NCBI RefSeq assembly: GCF_958979055.1 | Contig: NC_084890.1 | Location: forward strand, 992,001 to 1,056,000 | Direction: 5' to 3' | DNA from: Alnus glutinosa | Taxonomy: Eukaryota > Streptophyta > Magnoliopsida > Fagales > Betulaceae | DNA: 64,000 nucleotides | In this document: positions 46,875 through 58,084 of the stretch, piece by piece | How positions within the stretch are numbered: position 1 is the stretch's first letter | Layout: every line of letters begins with the position of its first letter | Program-made: the position numbers and the translations under genes | Notes under the pieces: generated by a model | What the model saw: the letters and a program-made list of their open reading frames with translations, nothing else | What the model was told of the DNA's origin: nothing | Databases searched by the model: none

Positions 46875-46909
46875 GTATGGAAGTTGTTCAATTTGTTAAT
46901 TGTTGCCAA

Positions 46910-46954
<45 letters not shown>

Positions 46955-47963
46955 TTTTACAGCAATTACTTGATGAATTCATTCAAGGAAGGTATCAAAC
47001 TTGCATGCATTATGGCACACGTCACCAAAGATGATGACATTTGCCATTTCATATAGAAAAATGCTATTTGCATCTCACATGGGGTGAGTCTCATACACTG
47101 AAACCCACCCTCGTGTGAGGGAATATTATCCTTTTGTTGTGCACTTCATTCAAAGAAGATGTTCAAACTTGCATGAATTATGACCTGCCACCAAAGATAA
47201 AGGAGATAAGATGATGGCCTTTTCCATTATATATATATGCTATCAAAACCCAGATATATTCTATCACATCGCCATCTCATTGTTGGTAAGACAACCTATT
47301 TGACTGAAATATAAATTAAATTAGGTTCGAATTCAGATTTTTTTTTTTTTTTTGTCTCACATCATCTTAAATCACAAATTATTAAAAAAAAACACTAATT
47401 ATTAAAAAAAACTAAAACAATTAGAAAATGATAAATTCAATTAATATTCTAATCCTATAAAGAAAGTTTTAGGATTGCATATGAACAAGGCCCTCGTCCA
47501 CCGAAAAAGGGATAAGGATCTCCAATTTGGGTAACACATGAATGTGAGCTAAGGTTTGAGTAGTAGCCGGAGAGTCTAAAATTTATTTATATAAGCTTTT
47601 TCACAATGTATTACCTAAACATTCGGACAACAAATTACTGAAGATTTTCGTCTAACATAGATGATGACAGACCATTCAAAAGCAAATTATTTCTGCATAG
47701 ACTCTCCCTTGTATTCTCAACTTCTGTCATATGGATCTGTGTTTAACTGATTGAAAAGCAATATTTTACATTCATTTTGATGTCACAAAGATCTATTTCA
47801 AAAAATTCTGAGAAAAATTGTTGGTCATCTAACATCATTCAGCAGATCGACTTGAACATCTACAATGAACATGAAAAGGAATATTTCTTTTTCTTTCTTC
47901 TTTTAGCGAAGCAAGTCCAATTAAGAAGTTAATTAAATAGCAACAAAAGAGAAATCCAATTAA
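46727..47963. other. Intergenic with (GA)n and long A/T runs
   Basis: A run at 46792-46809, T run at 46839-46865, (GA)19-20 at 46912-46950. A small inverted pair CTCACATGGGGTGAGTCTC / CACCCTCGTGTGAGG sits at 47078-47120. No gene seen. Confidence 0.55.
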
Positions 47964-48512
47964 TTAATAATCTAAGTCGAAATGATTTATGCAGGATCTT
48001 TTAAGCATCTTACTTGGGTCAAGATCAGTGATCATTGCAGCTGAGTTAAAATAGCAAGTAGCTCCTTTGTTCTTGAACTTCTGATAATAGTTGTTGAAGG
48101 CATAAGAGGCATGGTCCCTTATTGTGTTTGGTAAGTAGCAAGCCTTGTTTACTTGTATTTTGCTGCAATCCGCACCTCCTATTCCACAAGCCCAGTCGAG
48201 CGCTTTCACCAGTTCATCATCTGGGGTCTGCTCATCAGCTATGCACCATCCCTCAAATTGCCCATCTTACCATTACCAAACAAAGTCAGAATTAAATGAT
48301 TTAACGTAAAACCAGAGCAGAGGTTATGAAACATAGAGATTGAGATGTATTAACAGGACTCCAACAAGCAACACAAAAACATGAATCGTTTTGCTTCTTT
48401 ACAAAAAGCAAAACGCAAGCATTGGAATTTGGATAGTGATTCTACCAGAGGTTTGAAGAGTTAGTGTCAAGAGGAGCAGAGCTAGAAGATTTCTTGGCAA
48501 CGGAGACGACAT
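47964..48512 (-). CDS. Secreted X8 (CBM43) domain protein, callose-binding type
   Basis: Two exons on the minus strand, 48512-48446 and 48265-47964, 122 residues. Residues 1-22 (MSSPLPRNLLALLLLTLTLQ and on) are a signal peptide. The rest is a single X8 domain: GQFEGWCIADEQTPDDEL, ALDWACGIGGADCSKI, ACYLPNTIRDHASYAFNNYY, GATCYFNSAAMITDLDPS and a final Cys, so all six domain cysteines are present. X8 domains bind beta-1,3-glucan (callose) and occur at plasmodesmata and in walls. It has no GPI-anchor signal. The last Cys comes as MLKRSCINHFDLDY rather than the usual short DPS-x-x-SC-x-F ending, a 3-4-residue insertion; a GTAAG donor-like string there means an alternative splice cannot be excluded. 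A TATATAT stretch at 48600-48610 may be the TATA box. Confidence 0.88.
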
Positions 48513-48868
48513 TGTTCTCTGGAAGATGCTGCAGTCTGCAGGTGGTTCAATCTATATCCTGGGAACTAGACATTCACTTCACATCCATTAGTTAGTCCTA
48601 CATATATATGAAGTAACTTTAAGATTATCAAAGAAATTCTCAGCTTTCAAGAAAGCTGAGATTCCATTATTCTCTATGCATTTCTTCAATGTCACGCAAA
48701 AACATTTAGACTAGCTTTCTTTAAAATTAGATCTAATACACCATGATCCAAATACAATTGGGCCTAAAAACATGAGCCCCGTGAGTTAGACGGATCGGTT
48801 CATTAATCATGCCGGCACTAAAGAAAGGCGTATTTCAAGAGATCATTGCCTCGCCACATCAGTATAAT

Positions 48869-49050
48869 GAGTAATGCTACATATCATCCCCTTGTCCTCC
48901 TTTTATCCTTCTAAAATTGATGTGACTCTTAAAATTATCATTGAATTTATGATAGATCATTATTGGATTTTGATCTAATGGTAATTTTAAGAGCCACATC
49001 AATTTTGGGGGGACAAAAAGAAGACAAATAGATGATATGTAGCATTTCTC
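48869..49050. mobile_element. MULE-type MITE (family M, copy 2)
   Basis: 182-bp palindrome, sister of 18319-18501: GAGTAATGCTACATATCATC at the left end, GATATGTAGCATTTCTC at the right, with CTTGTCCTCC, AAAATTGATGTGACTCTTAA and the mirrored AAGAGCCACATCAATTTTGG. Flanks AGTATAAT and TATTATAAT suggest a decayed target duplication. About 360 bp upstream of the X8 gene start. Confidence 0.83.
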
Positions 49051-50337
49051 TATTATAATTGTCACATATTATTCCATTAGAGAATTGGGTAATTAACAAC
49101 GGCAGCTTGTTAGGGCAAGGATGCGTTTTCGTTACCCTCTTAAGCCCATACTCGACCCGAAGATGACACATGACAATGAACTTCACTACAGAACATAGAT
49201 CAACCAAGAAGTAACCCCCAGAAACTATATTACTTTGATTTTCTCCTTTCATACTTTTTCTCTAAGAAATTCTTACTGACTTAAGCATTGATTGTATCCC
49301 GCCGGTGACCCTTACAAGTTTCTGAGAGCTTGCTGCTATTGTCCTCCTGAGTGCATTTTCGGTCGGGGGTGCGATCAACTACATGTACCTGTGGCTGTAA
49401 TATTTTCATAGGAAATTTTATTACATTTGATTGGTCTTCGTACGAAAAGGTCAAAAAGAAGTCATACAAATCTATGGTCAGCATGAAAGCGTCCAGATGA
49501 CCCATTTGCCGAGGAAACTGAAAGGGAAAAGGCAAGTGCTCACTTTAAAGGTCCACGAATCCGAATTGCTGTCTAACGTGAGTGCATCTTGCTTTTGTTT
49601 TTTCCTCTTTTTTTTTTTTTTTTTTTTTTTTTGTTTTTTGTTTTTTGTTTTTTTGTGGAGAAATAAAAATAATTTTTATTTAATATATAAAAATTTTAGG
49701 AAACATGCCGTGTTTCGTTACGTGATTCATTAATGTAGACATTATTCCTCATCCTTTTGCCACGTGATTTATACTATTATATATATATATAGATAATTTG
49801 TTTTAATTATAATTATTTTATTAAAAGCTTTTAGAAACTCAAGATATTATTTAATTAAAACTCTATTATAAACAATTCTGGAGAAACATCTAATTTTGAA
49901 TTAGTACTGCAATAACAATTATTTTCAAATCAAATACCAATTAACCCGTCGTCGCATCTCATTCAATCTCACATATATATTTTTTTAGTAAAGTTTTTCT
50001 CTCAATTAGGGTTGAGAAATTTTTCTTCAACTCTATTTATTAAATTGACGTTTATTTTTTGAACGGACTTCTATATTATGAAAATCACATGCTCTATTAC
50101 AAATATATGTAAATATTATATATTTTAAAAGCAAATATCAATTTAATTTTGACGATATTTTTTTTCCATTTGAATTTAGACAAGATATGCAAGTTTAATA
50201 GCCAGGAGTAGGAGGCCCATGACCGTTGCCCAGGAATTTGGATCATCTGGACTTGAAACCAACGGGAGAGGATCAGTTACCGTTGGCCGGATTCCGTGTA
50301 ACTTGTCAGTTGTCATAAACAAAAACAACTAATTGTT
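49051..50337. other. No gene seen
   Basis: AT-rich intergenic DNA with a T run at 49609-49632. The ORFs of 84-101 codons here have no domain and no supporting splice context. Confidence 0.5.
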
Positions 50338-50456
50338 CTCAAGGAGTAGTTTAATCGGCTGGGAACCACGCCTCATGAAGCAGAGGTCACTAGTTTGAAT
50401 TCCCTCATCCCCTTTCTTGCATGGACATGTCAAAAAAAGGAAAAAAGAAGACGAAG
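50338..50456 (+). mobile_element. tRNA-derived SINE
   Basis: About 119 bp with a box A-like TAGTTTAATCGG (50348-50359) and a box B-like GTTTGAATTCC (50393-50403) at tRNA spacing, then an A-rich 3' tail (CAAAAAAAGGAAAAAAG). The flanks ACAACTAATTGTT (50325-50337) and ACAACCAATTGCT (50457-50469) agree at 11 of 13 positions, a typical retroposition target duplication. Confidence 0.78.
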
Positions 50457-50469
50457 ACAACCAATTGCT

Positions 50470-51473
50470 TCAAGTGAAGCGACCTATTCTTGTCGTTTTA
50501 ACTGGAGACTCTACGACAAAGAGTATTATAACATGGTGTACTTGGTCCTAACTATATATATATCCCCAGAGGCTTCAATCAATTAATCTGTGGTCATTTT
50601 GACCTGGGTTGTCTATTTTAATCACAATACAAGCTGCTAATTAATCAGCAAACAAAATTAGATTGCGCTTTGGCCTTTAAACCATGTAGTTAAATAAATA
50701 GTGATTTGAAAGTGCAATTTAAAAAAAAAAAGAGTTCAAGCATTTTGTAAATTTGTGATTTGATCTTTAAAATCGTAGTTTAACATTTAAAATCGTACGT
50801 TTTTTTTTTTTTAAAAAAAATCAACTTATTTTCCGCAATTTGAAAACATAAGTAGATTTCTATACGTTTTCAAACCTCAATTTCTTGAAAACGCAGTCTT
50901 AAAAGATACATTTTCTGCAATTTTGCTTAAAATTGTACTTTTAACCTACACAATTGCATGGCCAAATGGATTTTAACAATTTGTTCTTATTATTAATTGA
51001 CACAAACTAATTAACCATTCACCGGCTTCTTTCAAAAGGCAAGGTCTAACAAGTGAATATTTAATTAAAATAAGAAATAAATAATAAAAATAAGGCTCAA
51101 ATTTAAGACCTTAACTTTTATACCATGTTAAATCATCACTTATTCTAAAAACTTAAATAGATAAGGGATAACTAATTTAATTATTCCATTAATATTTTAC
51201 CACTTCTCATACATATGTATAGACTTCAGAAATATTATTCATGTAACTGATCAGCATCACCAAAATATTTCAACAGAGCTACAATTTATGCCCGCTCGAC
51301 GTCTTGGCTTTTAGCCTATATAATGATACAGGAGTTATAGACTGAAAACCTTGGACAGACAGCTTCATGGAAAAACACGATTAAGGCAAGAACATGTCTT
51401 ATAGTACTAATAATATGGCAACTCAACCAATATTACATGACCGGAATTAAAGAGCTAGTATATATGTGGTCGT
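50470..51473. other. Intergenic with a TRIM-like remnant on the minus strand
   Basis: No gene. On the minus strand 51065-51200 contains AAGTTTTTAGAATAAGTGA, TGATTTAACATGGTATAAAA and a following AGTTAAGGTCTTAAATTTGA, matching the LTR/primer-site region of the TRIM at 53516-53794. Only one side was seen. The rest is AT-rich. Confidence 0.4.
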
Positions 51474-51875
51474 TTACAGATGAAGAGAAGTATCAACTTT
51501 AGAGTGATCAGACTCAGAGTCGTTGAATTCGAAGGATCTGTGATCTGTGTGGCGCCATGAGTTCACGACGAGTGGGGTCTCGCTGACAGAATAGTCTGCC
51601 GGCCGTCTGCTCTGAGATGGAGGCGAAACAGAGAGGGAAACTTGTGGAGGTGACCTTGGTGGGATGATGAGCTCAGAGTGGAAAAATAACCTCGATGGCT
51701 GTTCGTTAGGCATGGAGGGATAGAGATTGAGCTGTTTAGGTTCGGCGAGCATTCTGATGAGTTCTCTTTCCTCTCTCATTTCTTTCACTCTTTGCAGCTG
51801 CCTGAACCTCTCTTGCAAGAGAGCAATGGAGGAGGAGGAATGAATGACAGAGGAATCCTGCTCTTCCCTACCCAT
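51474..51875 (-). CDS. Small uncharacterised plant protein
   Basis: Single exon, 133 residues. Residues about 20-45 form a short charged amphipathic helix (LLQERFRQLQRVKEMREER), residues 65-100 are Pro/Ser-rich (IIPPRSPPQVSLSVSPPSQS), and the C-terminus is acidic and polar (FEFNDSESDHSKVDTSL). No signal peptide, membrane segment or enzymatic motif. Codon use and base composition (clearly less AT-rich than the flanks) and a TATATATA stretch at 51918-51934 about 45-60 bp before the ATG support a real gene. I recognise the general type (small plant-specific proteins with an LLQERFRQLQ-like helix) but no function. Confidence 0.66.
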   Translation of the reverse strand: MGREEQDSSVIHSSSSIALLQERFRQLQRVKEMREERELIRMLAEPKQLNLYPSMPNEQPSRLFFHSELIIPPRSPPQVSLSVSPPSQSRRPADYSVSETPLVVNSWRHTDHRSFEFNDSESDHSKVDTSLHL

Positions 51876-53515
51876 TTGAGAAAGTAGCTTCTTAAGGAGT
51901 TCTGAATAGCTTTAGGCATACATATATATATATAGGCAATTGGGTATTGTAAAGATCGTTCTTTTGAATTAAATTTAAGCGAGTGTAGTTGTTCGATAAA
52001 TTTTAAATGATTTGGAAAAGGAATGAGAATCGGCAGCTAGGCTGCAAAGTCCAAAGAGAAGAGGTTGTGTGGCCAAATCTAAGGAGGTTGTTTGTAGTGT
52101 ACGAGAGGAGAGAGGCAACAGCATTGCTAAAGAAGAAAAGGGTTTTGAGAAAAGTCCAAGAGAATGTTGAAACTAGCTCATGGAAGGGTGTGTTTGGAGG
52201 AATATTAAGTTGGATGATATCCGCTGTCAGCTTGTCCCAAAAAGGCCTCTTAATTAGCTTAGGAGGTGATGGAGATAGCCTTTTTTGGGTGGCCTTTAGG
52301 TGCATGGATATCAAATCCTAAAAGTAATATTTCTCTTTCAAATTCTCCCTCTATTTAATTTTTCTCTCTGTTAAAGCAGAATAGGTGGGGGTAGTCCGAG
52401 AGGAAAAAGACAAAGGGTAAGAAGGGAGAAATATAATCTTGGGAAGTCATCATGCTTTGATTGAACAATAATGTATGACAAAGACAAACATACCAACATT
52501 CGCTCTCTCTGTCTCTCTCAATATAGGTTTTGTCTTGGGGTTTTTGGCTGGGAATGGCATGCAGAGATGAAAGCTGCAGATGCTACTGTAGCTGTATTGG
52601 ATGCTTCTTTTGCGCAGCACAAGCGCCCCTCCCCCCGCACCCAAAACTCTATTATTTTCTTCCAACTCTTCGAAGTTTGAAAGACGGGTTGAGAAGACAT
52701 GTTTACATTGATTGATAGATAGAGAGAGAGGGCGTGCAATTAAAAATCTCCATTTTATCCATTTGCATTGGGTATAGAAATGCCCAGTTTAAGGGATCGG
52801 AGTGGCATGGCCTGAATTAAAATTATATGTACGTGTAGCTTTGTAAGATGCGTACGTAGGAAAAAAAGTTTTAGTAACAAAACAAGTGTGTGGTATTTTA
52901 ATATAAGCGCCGACAACTAAGCTTAATTTGGTATAAGACTAATTTTTTGTAGTGGTCGAACAACTAGAGGCCGGGCTTCAAAGGATTAAAGATCAAGCTT
53001 CTGAGAGGCTCGGTCGCAAGGCCAGGGCGATCGAACAAAGTTCGTACGAGACTTAATAATTGACCTTTACAAGATACCCTCCAAGAGTCCAGGTCGTAAT
53101 TCTGGTTGAAGACAATTCGCACAAAAATATTTCAAAAGGAGCCACAGAGATGTCCTGCACAAATACAAATCAAAGCCGTTGTGAGTGAGTATGTGCATGC
53201 AACACCTGGGAATAAAAATATCCAAGCAGATCGAGTGGCACAAAAGGAAAGGGTACTAGCTAGCTAGAATCAAATTTACTTAACATATTGTTAAAAACAA
53301 ATAGACGTGGTTTGCTAAATTTAGTTCAATGTTGCAACCGATTATCTGTTTTAGAAGCCAACAAGCAAATGAGGCTTGAGCTGCTATTTCATCATGAGAT
53401 GCGTTTGCCCATGTGGTGCCTCGTAACTGGTAAGTGAGGATAGCAAGCAAGCGGCTAGCTAGCGCCTTGTCTGCATGCGTCTGGATGTATGGGTGCCTTT
53501 GGCATGAGCAAGATG
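51876..53515. other. Upstream and intergenic DNA, no gene called
   Basis: 51880-52690 is only moderately AT-rich and open on both strands for about 100 codons at 52003-52321, but neither frame has a recognised domain. 52690-53515 holds nothing recognisable. Confidence 0.45.
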
Positions 53516-53794
53516 GTTCTTTTTTATTAAATTCTATCGCTTTCTATCGGTTTTAAGTTTTTGAGATAACTAGTGATTTAACATGATATCAGAACTAAAG
53601 GTCTTAATCGAGTTTGAATCTTAACTCCATCATTTATCTCTCATTTCAATTAAATATTCTACTTGTTTAAACTTATTAAAATGGAGTTTAAGCCCATACG
53701 TGAGAAATAATATTAAAATATTAATTAAATGATTACATTTATATCTTCCTATCGACTTAAATTTTTGAAATAAACGGCAATTTAATATTACATA
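53516..53794 (+). mobile_element. TRIM element (short LTRs, primer site, PPT)
   Basis: Two similar segments, 53516-53582 (TTCTATCGGTTTTAAGTTTTTGAGATAA core) and 53708-53794 (the related CTATCGACTTAAATTTTTGA), flank a short interior. Directly after the first is TGATATCAGAAC (53583-53594), a version of the initiator-Met tRNA primer site; before the second is a purine-rich CGTGAGAAATAA. No coding capacity. Outer ends and target duplication are unclear, and the left LTR looks shortened. Confidence 0.58.
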
Positions 53795-54739
53795 GTAGGT
53801 AGAGAGATAGAGTTGACGCTAGAAAGAACTTGTGACTTCTTTTGTGGATGTATAACTAAGTGTGGAAACATTGATAAGCCACCGATTGACTAATATTCCG
53901 TCAAATGGATATTGTTGATGAACCTCAAATCTGCACGGCTAGTTTCATGTTAAGGGGACTGGCCGGCTTAGAGGTCTGCCAGAGGGAGGCAACAAGGAAG
54001 AGTCTGGAAGACCTCCCCTGCATAAGTCAGTAAAGATTTAGGCAAAACCAAAAATAAAAAAAATAATAATAATAATAAAAAAATCTCTTATTTCTTGAGA
54101 AGAAGTTAAATTAGAGTATCTTTCGAATGAATGAATAAAGTGTTTACCTTTTCTTTCTTTTTTTCTTTGTACAGTCCTACCATGTGTCTCCCTTTGACTA
54201 GGTTGCGTACTTGTAGTTAGTTCATGGGGTAGATCACCGGCGTTGACAACAGGTATTCTTGATAGAGATATGATACATTGCCAACCTAAAACACAATTTT
54301 TAACCATCTTTATCCACGTGACAACTTTTATTTTATTTTTTTTAAAAAAAAAACCCTAAAACTAGCTAAGAGACCATTTAATCAAAAATTATGTGTTGAG
54401 ATGACTTTGTATCATATCTCTTCGACTCTTTCTTGATAACCTCTCTTTTGTTGTGGCCAGGTGGTATTAAATGCCAACTGTCCTTGTGACGAAGTATAGT
54501 GGTGCTCCTATATATTTTCCATATTGGGTTGCCTAGAAAATTGATAAAAACATATTGTTTTACCCCCTTTTTAGGTGGGAGGAAAGATTGGGTGCCACAC
54601 ACCCTATTATAACCTTTTGTAGCTTCCAAAATGGAGTTGATCAATGCGTGGAATTGGCTTCCTAGACCAGGGCTAGCTATAAGAGGTAAAATTCAGGGGA
54701 GATATTAATTTTTGTTGCAGTGGAGGGTGTAAAATCAAT
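53795..54739. other. No gene seen
   Basis: AT-rich intergenic DNA with an AAT microsatellite at 54061-54079. The 88-89-codon frames have no recognised domain. A 9-bp direct repeat at its right end (54731-54739) is the target duplication of the next MITE. Confidence 0.5.
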
Positions 54740-54922
54740 GAGAAATGCTAGAATATCTTTTAATGTTCTCTTAGTGTTCTCCTGTAATGACATAGATGTA
54801 ATAAAAAATTATATCTATGTTCTTTTGGATGGCATAAATGTAATTTTTTAATAAAAAAAATTACATTTATACCATTCCAAAAAAACACCAGGAGAACACA
54901 AGGAGATGCTCTAGCATTCTTC
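54740..54922. mobile_element. MULE-type MITE with perfect 9-bp target-site duplication
   Basis: 183 bp, ends GAGAAATGCTAGA and TCTAGCATTCTTC (inverted, 11 of 13), interior AGTGTTCTCCTG / CAGGAGAACAC and ATTACATTTATACC in mirror order. AAAATCAAT flanks it at 54731-54739 and 54923-54931. The ends resemble those of the 18319 family (GTAATGCTAC), so they may be distant relatives. Confidence 0.87.
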
Positions 54923-54931
54923 AAAATCAAT

Positions 54932-56865
54932 AATTAACCAATGTTAACCGAAAGGAATTTGAAATTCATGATAAATTATTATTATTTTTAACTATATTTT
55001 ACATCAAAACAAATTGAGCATTACTGAAATTAAATTCACCAGAAAAAGAAAAACACATATATCTTAAAGAAATTTTTTGAATTATGTTTTAATGCTCTTA
55101 CCTTGCGACATCTACACCTTTGTAGAGAAAAAGCTACAATAAAAAAAGAAAATTACTTGTAAATCACTCCTAACAAGAAAAGGAATTACTTCCTTAATTA
55201 CTAGTTTTATTACTTGCATAATATTTTATTTATTGCTTAATCTTACTTGTAGATTAACTCTAATATGTTAATTTTGTGTTGCGTTTGTATTAGATTTACG
55301 GGTCGTATAAAATTTTCATCATTTATGTCGTGTGTTAGATTCAGATCGTATTGAGATATAGGTATAAGATTATATAGATTAACTCTAATCCAACCCATTT
55401 AATTAAACAGATCGATTAGGCTCTTTAAGACTATATAAGTCAACCCTAAATCAACATATTTAATTAAACGAATTAGACCCCTCAATCCTAATTATTTAAA
55501 ATTTTATATTGAATTCATATCAAATTTATAAATCGTATTAAAAATTATCAATCCTATAACCCACCGGCAAATGATATTGGTTACTTTGACAAAGTAAACG
55601 AAGCCAGTCCATCATGTAGCCGAATTCAGCCCATGAGGCATAAAGCTATTACAAAAGCCGAACTCGGCCCAAAGCTATTAAGCTATTACATAAAACAAAT
55701 CTTTGAAGTCGGATCTTTTTAATAGGACGAAAGGTTTGGCGTCAATAAGTCGCATGCACTATCTACCACTCGTACACACACGACGCGTACGACGTTAAGT
55801 CAATAAGTCTCGTCTTCTTCAACTGAAGTCAAGCTCTGCAGCTACTCTTTAGAGAGAGAGAGAGAGAGAGAGAGAGTAGGACCGTAGGGGGTTGCCAGTG
55901 AAGTACCGTTCGACGACTTATACACAGTGGCCAGTGTGCCAATCAATCCCCAGGTAATGTCATTTGTATCCTCTGCTTCTCTTTGATTCTGAACTGCTCT
56001 TTCTTTCTGTATGCTTTCCATTTCACAAACTTTCCATTGCAATTAATGGTTCTGAACTTATAACAACATTCGAAAGCTAGAGTTAATAGAAGGTAAGAAA
56101 ACCTGCTAACATGGAAGAATCATCAAAGAAGAAAAATTAGAACAATCAAAGAAAACCAAATGCTGGAAAAGTCATCTAAATTTAATAAACAGATCAAATC
56201 GTGGTGTTTCCCAAATTAAAAACTTCCCAATCTACTCTGCAGCTAGCGGATAGTGTTAATTGTGTCAATATTCTCTCTAAACTATCCAAAAAAAAATTAA
56301 AATTATTAAGGTCTCCAAGGCCAACAAAAAGAAAAAAAAAAATGACCATAAAAAAATTCAATAAGACAAAAATATCCTTATAAATTCAAAAAAATTAAAT
56401 TAAAAATAAAAAAAAAACCAAGGGGGTGGCCCTGGTTTTCAAATTTTTCGTTTTTTTTTAAATTTTTTTTTTATATATATAATTTTATGAAATAATATTT
56501 TTGTCATTAGTGAATATTGACATGTTTTTATAATTTATAAGAGATATTGACGTAATTAGTAATTTGAAAGAAAATTGACAATAAAATAATAATTTAAAAT
56601 GGGTATGTATACTTTTTACAAATAAATTCGTGTACATTGCTCCTCGCAGGACAATATAATAGAGAAACAAAAACAAGCATATAGAAGTTGGTACAAGTTA
56701 CAGTATTTATTTGATATGTACAAAGGCCAGTAATACATACTTACTTCAGTAATATATTTGATATGTACAATACAAAAGGCAAGTTACAGTATTTGCTAGG
56801 AATTTGGACAACTGCAAATTACTGAAAGTACTTAAGATCCCAATCCTTTCTACATGCATGCCCCA
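54932..56865. other. 3' flank of the ATPase-like exon, no gene
   Basis: AT-rich. Holds an ACCCG-type repeat (55270-55560, listed), a (GA)13 run at 55853-55879 and A-rich DNA at 56285-56460. The 3' UTR of the ATPase-like gene must lie in the right part. Confidence 0.5.
55270..55560. repeat. ACCCG-type dispersed repeat
   Basis: Has the ATATAGGTATAAGATTATAT block, then CAACCCATTTAATTAAACAG, a second GACTATATAAGTCAACCCTA block and ATTCATATCAAATTTATAAA, i.e. the central part of the repeat twice. Same family as 24185, 44855 and 20507. Confidence 0.6.
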
Positions 56866-57383
56866 CTAAGATGGGAGAGGAGGACTGGAAACATTGATGA
56901 GTGGCAGGTCAACATTAGAAGTAGATTCTGAGGGAGAAGACGGTATCATGTTAATGGCTCCCGCATGTGAGACTAATGGTCCAGTGAACCAATCCATGAT
57001 GCATCCTGATGTCCATTTTGTAGCCCAATCGGCTGCCAATAAAGTCATCCCAAGTAGAAGACAGACGAACCACTGCACCCAATTCAAATTTCCATTCCCT
57101 ATAAGGATATGTGCAGTCTCAATAAAAGCCACCTGGAGCACCAGAATAACACCCACAGCCACCCAAAACCAGGGGTTACGATGAATGCCCCTAAACACAT
57201 TCTTCTTCTCCAGCTCCCTTGCGTTGACTATGTTAAATACTTGGCAGAGAACAAAACTGTTAAAGATAATGGTTTCACTAACCTTCTTGCTGATGCCCAT
57301 GATAGCCTGCCCTTTAATTTGGAAGAGCACTGAGATGGCAGTCTGACATAGAGCTTGACTGGCAATGTTTCTCCACATAGCCT

Positions 57384-58019
57384 TGTTAGGAAATAAGTCC
57401 TATTTCCCAGGACCCGTGAGAAGCGAAAAAATTAAGAAGACAAGGGAGAAATTAAATCAACCACAAATGACACAAAGATTTAAGTGGTTCCCTCAAACCG
57501 AGGTACATCCACTGTAGGAGACGCAGAGAAAATTCACTATTTAAATTGGTTACAGGGAGAAAATCACTCAAAGCCCAAAGCCCCAATACACCCAGATTTC
57601 ACTCACTTGTGTATTGTTGTACGACACATCAAGAAGAGAAAACCTCTATTTCTTTTACTTTGTACCGCACACCAAGAAGGATAAACTTTCCTACTTTGCT
57701 TCTTTTTCCCCATTAGTTTGGTTGGCCATGTGCTTCTTATATAGGAAAGAAGCAACCACAACTTCTTCCACAAGAAGGCTCCACCATCTACCATTTTCCA
57801 CTCAATGATGTTATCCACCATTTTCCACTCAATGATGTTGTCCACCATTTTCCACTCAATGATGTTATCCACCATTTTCCACTCAATATGTTGTCCACCA
57901 TTTTCCACTCAATGATGTTATCCACCATTTTCCACTCAATGATGTTGTCCACCATTTTCCACTATAATCATGAATGGGCTCTCCACCATGACTTAACAAA
58001 ATCAAGTCAAAACCTAACA
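57384..58019 (-). repeat. 3' LTR of the copia element
   Basis: 636 bp. Compared with the 5' LTR it has one 27-bp minisatellite unit less, a 1-bp deletion in one unit (CAATATGTTG near 57885) and at least two substitutions near 57636-57646. Ends TGTTAGGAAATAAG and AAACCTAACA. Confidence 0.93.
57785..57965. repeat. 27-bp minisatellite in the 3' LTR (seven units)
   Basis: Unit CCATTTTCCACTCAATGATG plus TTGTCCA, with a TTATCCA variant alternating. The 5' LTR has the same array with one more unit (60545-60750). Frames through the array give WKMVDNIIE-type or similar repeats that are not proteins. Confidence 0.93.
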
Positions 58020-58084
58020 ATCTCCCACTTGACTTAATTTTCATCAAGTCCCGAATTTTCTCAAGATGTCTCCTCCACTTGTCT

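Noticed and set aside
52003..52321. Overlapping open frames of about 100 codons on both strands
   Set aside because: No recognised domain on either strand; the two cannot both be real and neither has codon or homology support that I can see. Worth a database search.
52560..52620. Possible miRNA-like stretch (GAAAGCTGCAGATGCTACTG)
   Set aside because: No matching arm that would give a miRNA-type hairpin was found, and it does not equal a miRNA that I know.
57603..57908. Repetitive small proteins across the LTR minisatellites (also 60359-60842)
   Set aside because: Products of reading the 27-bp array, a multiple of three, in several frames.
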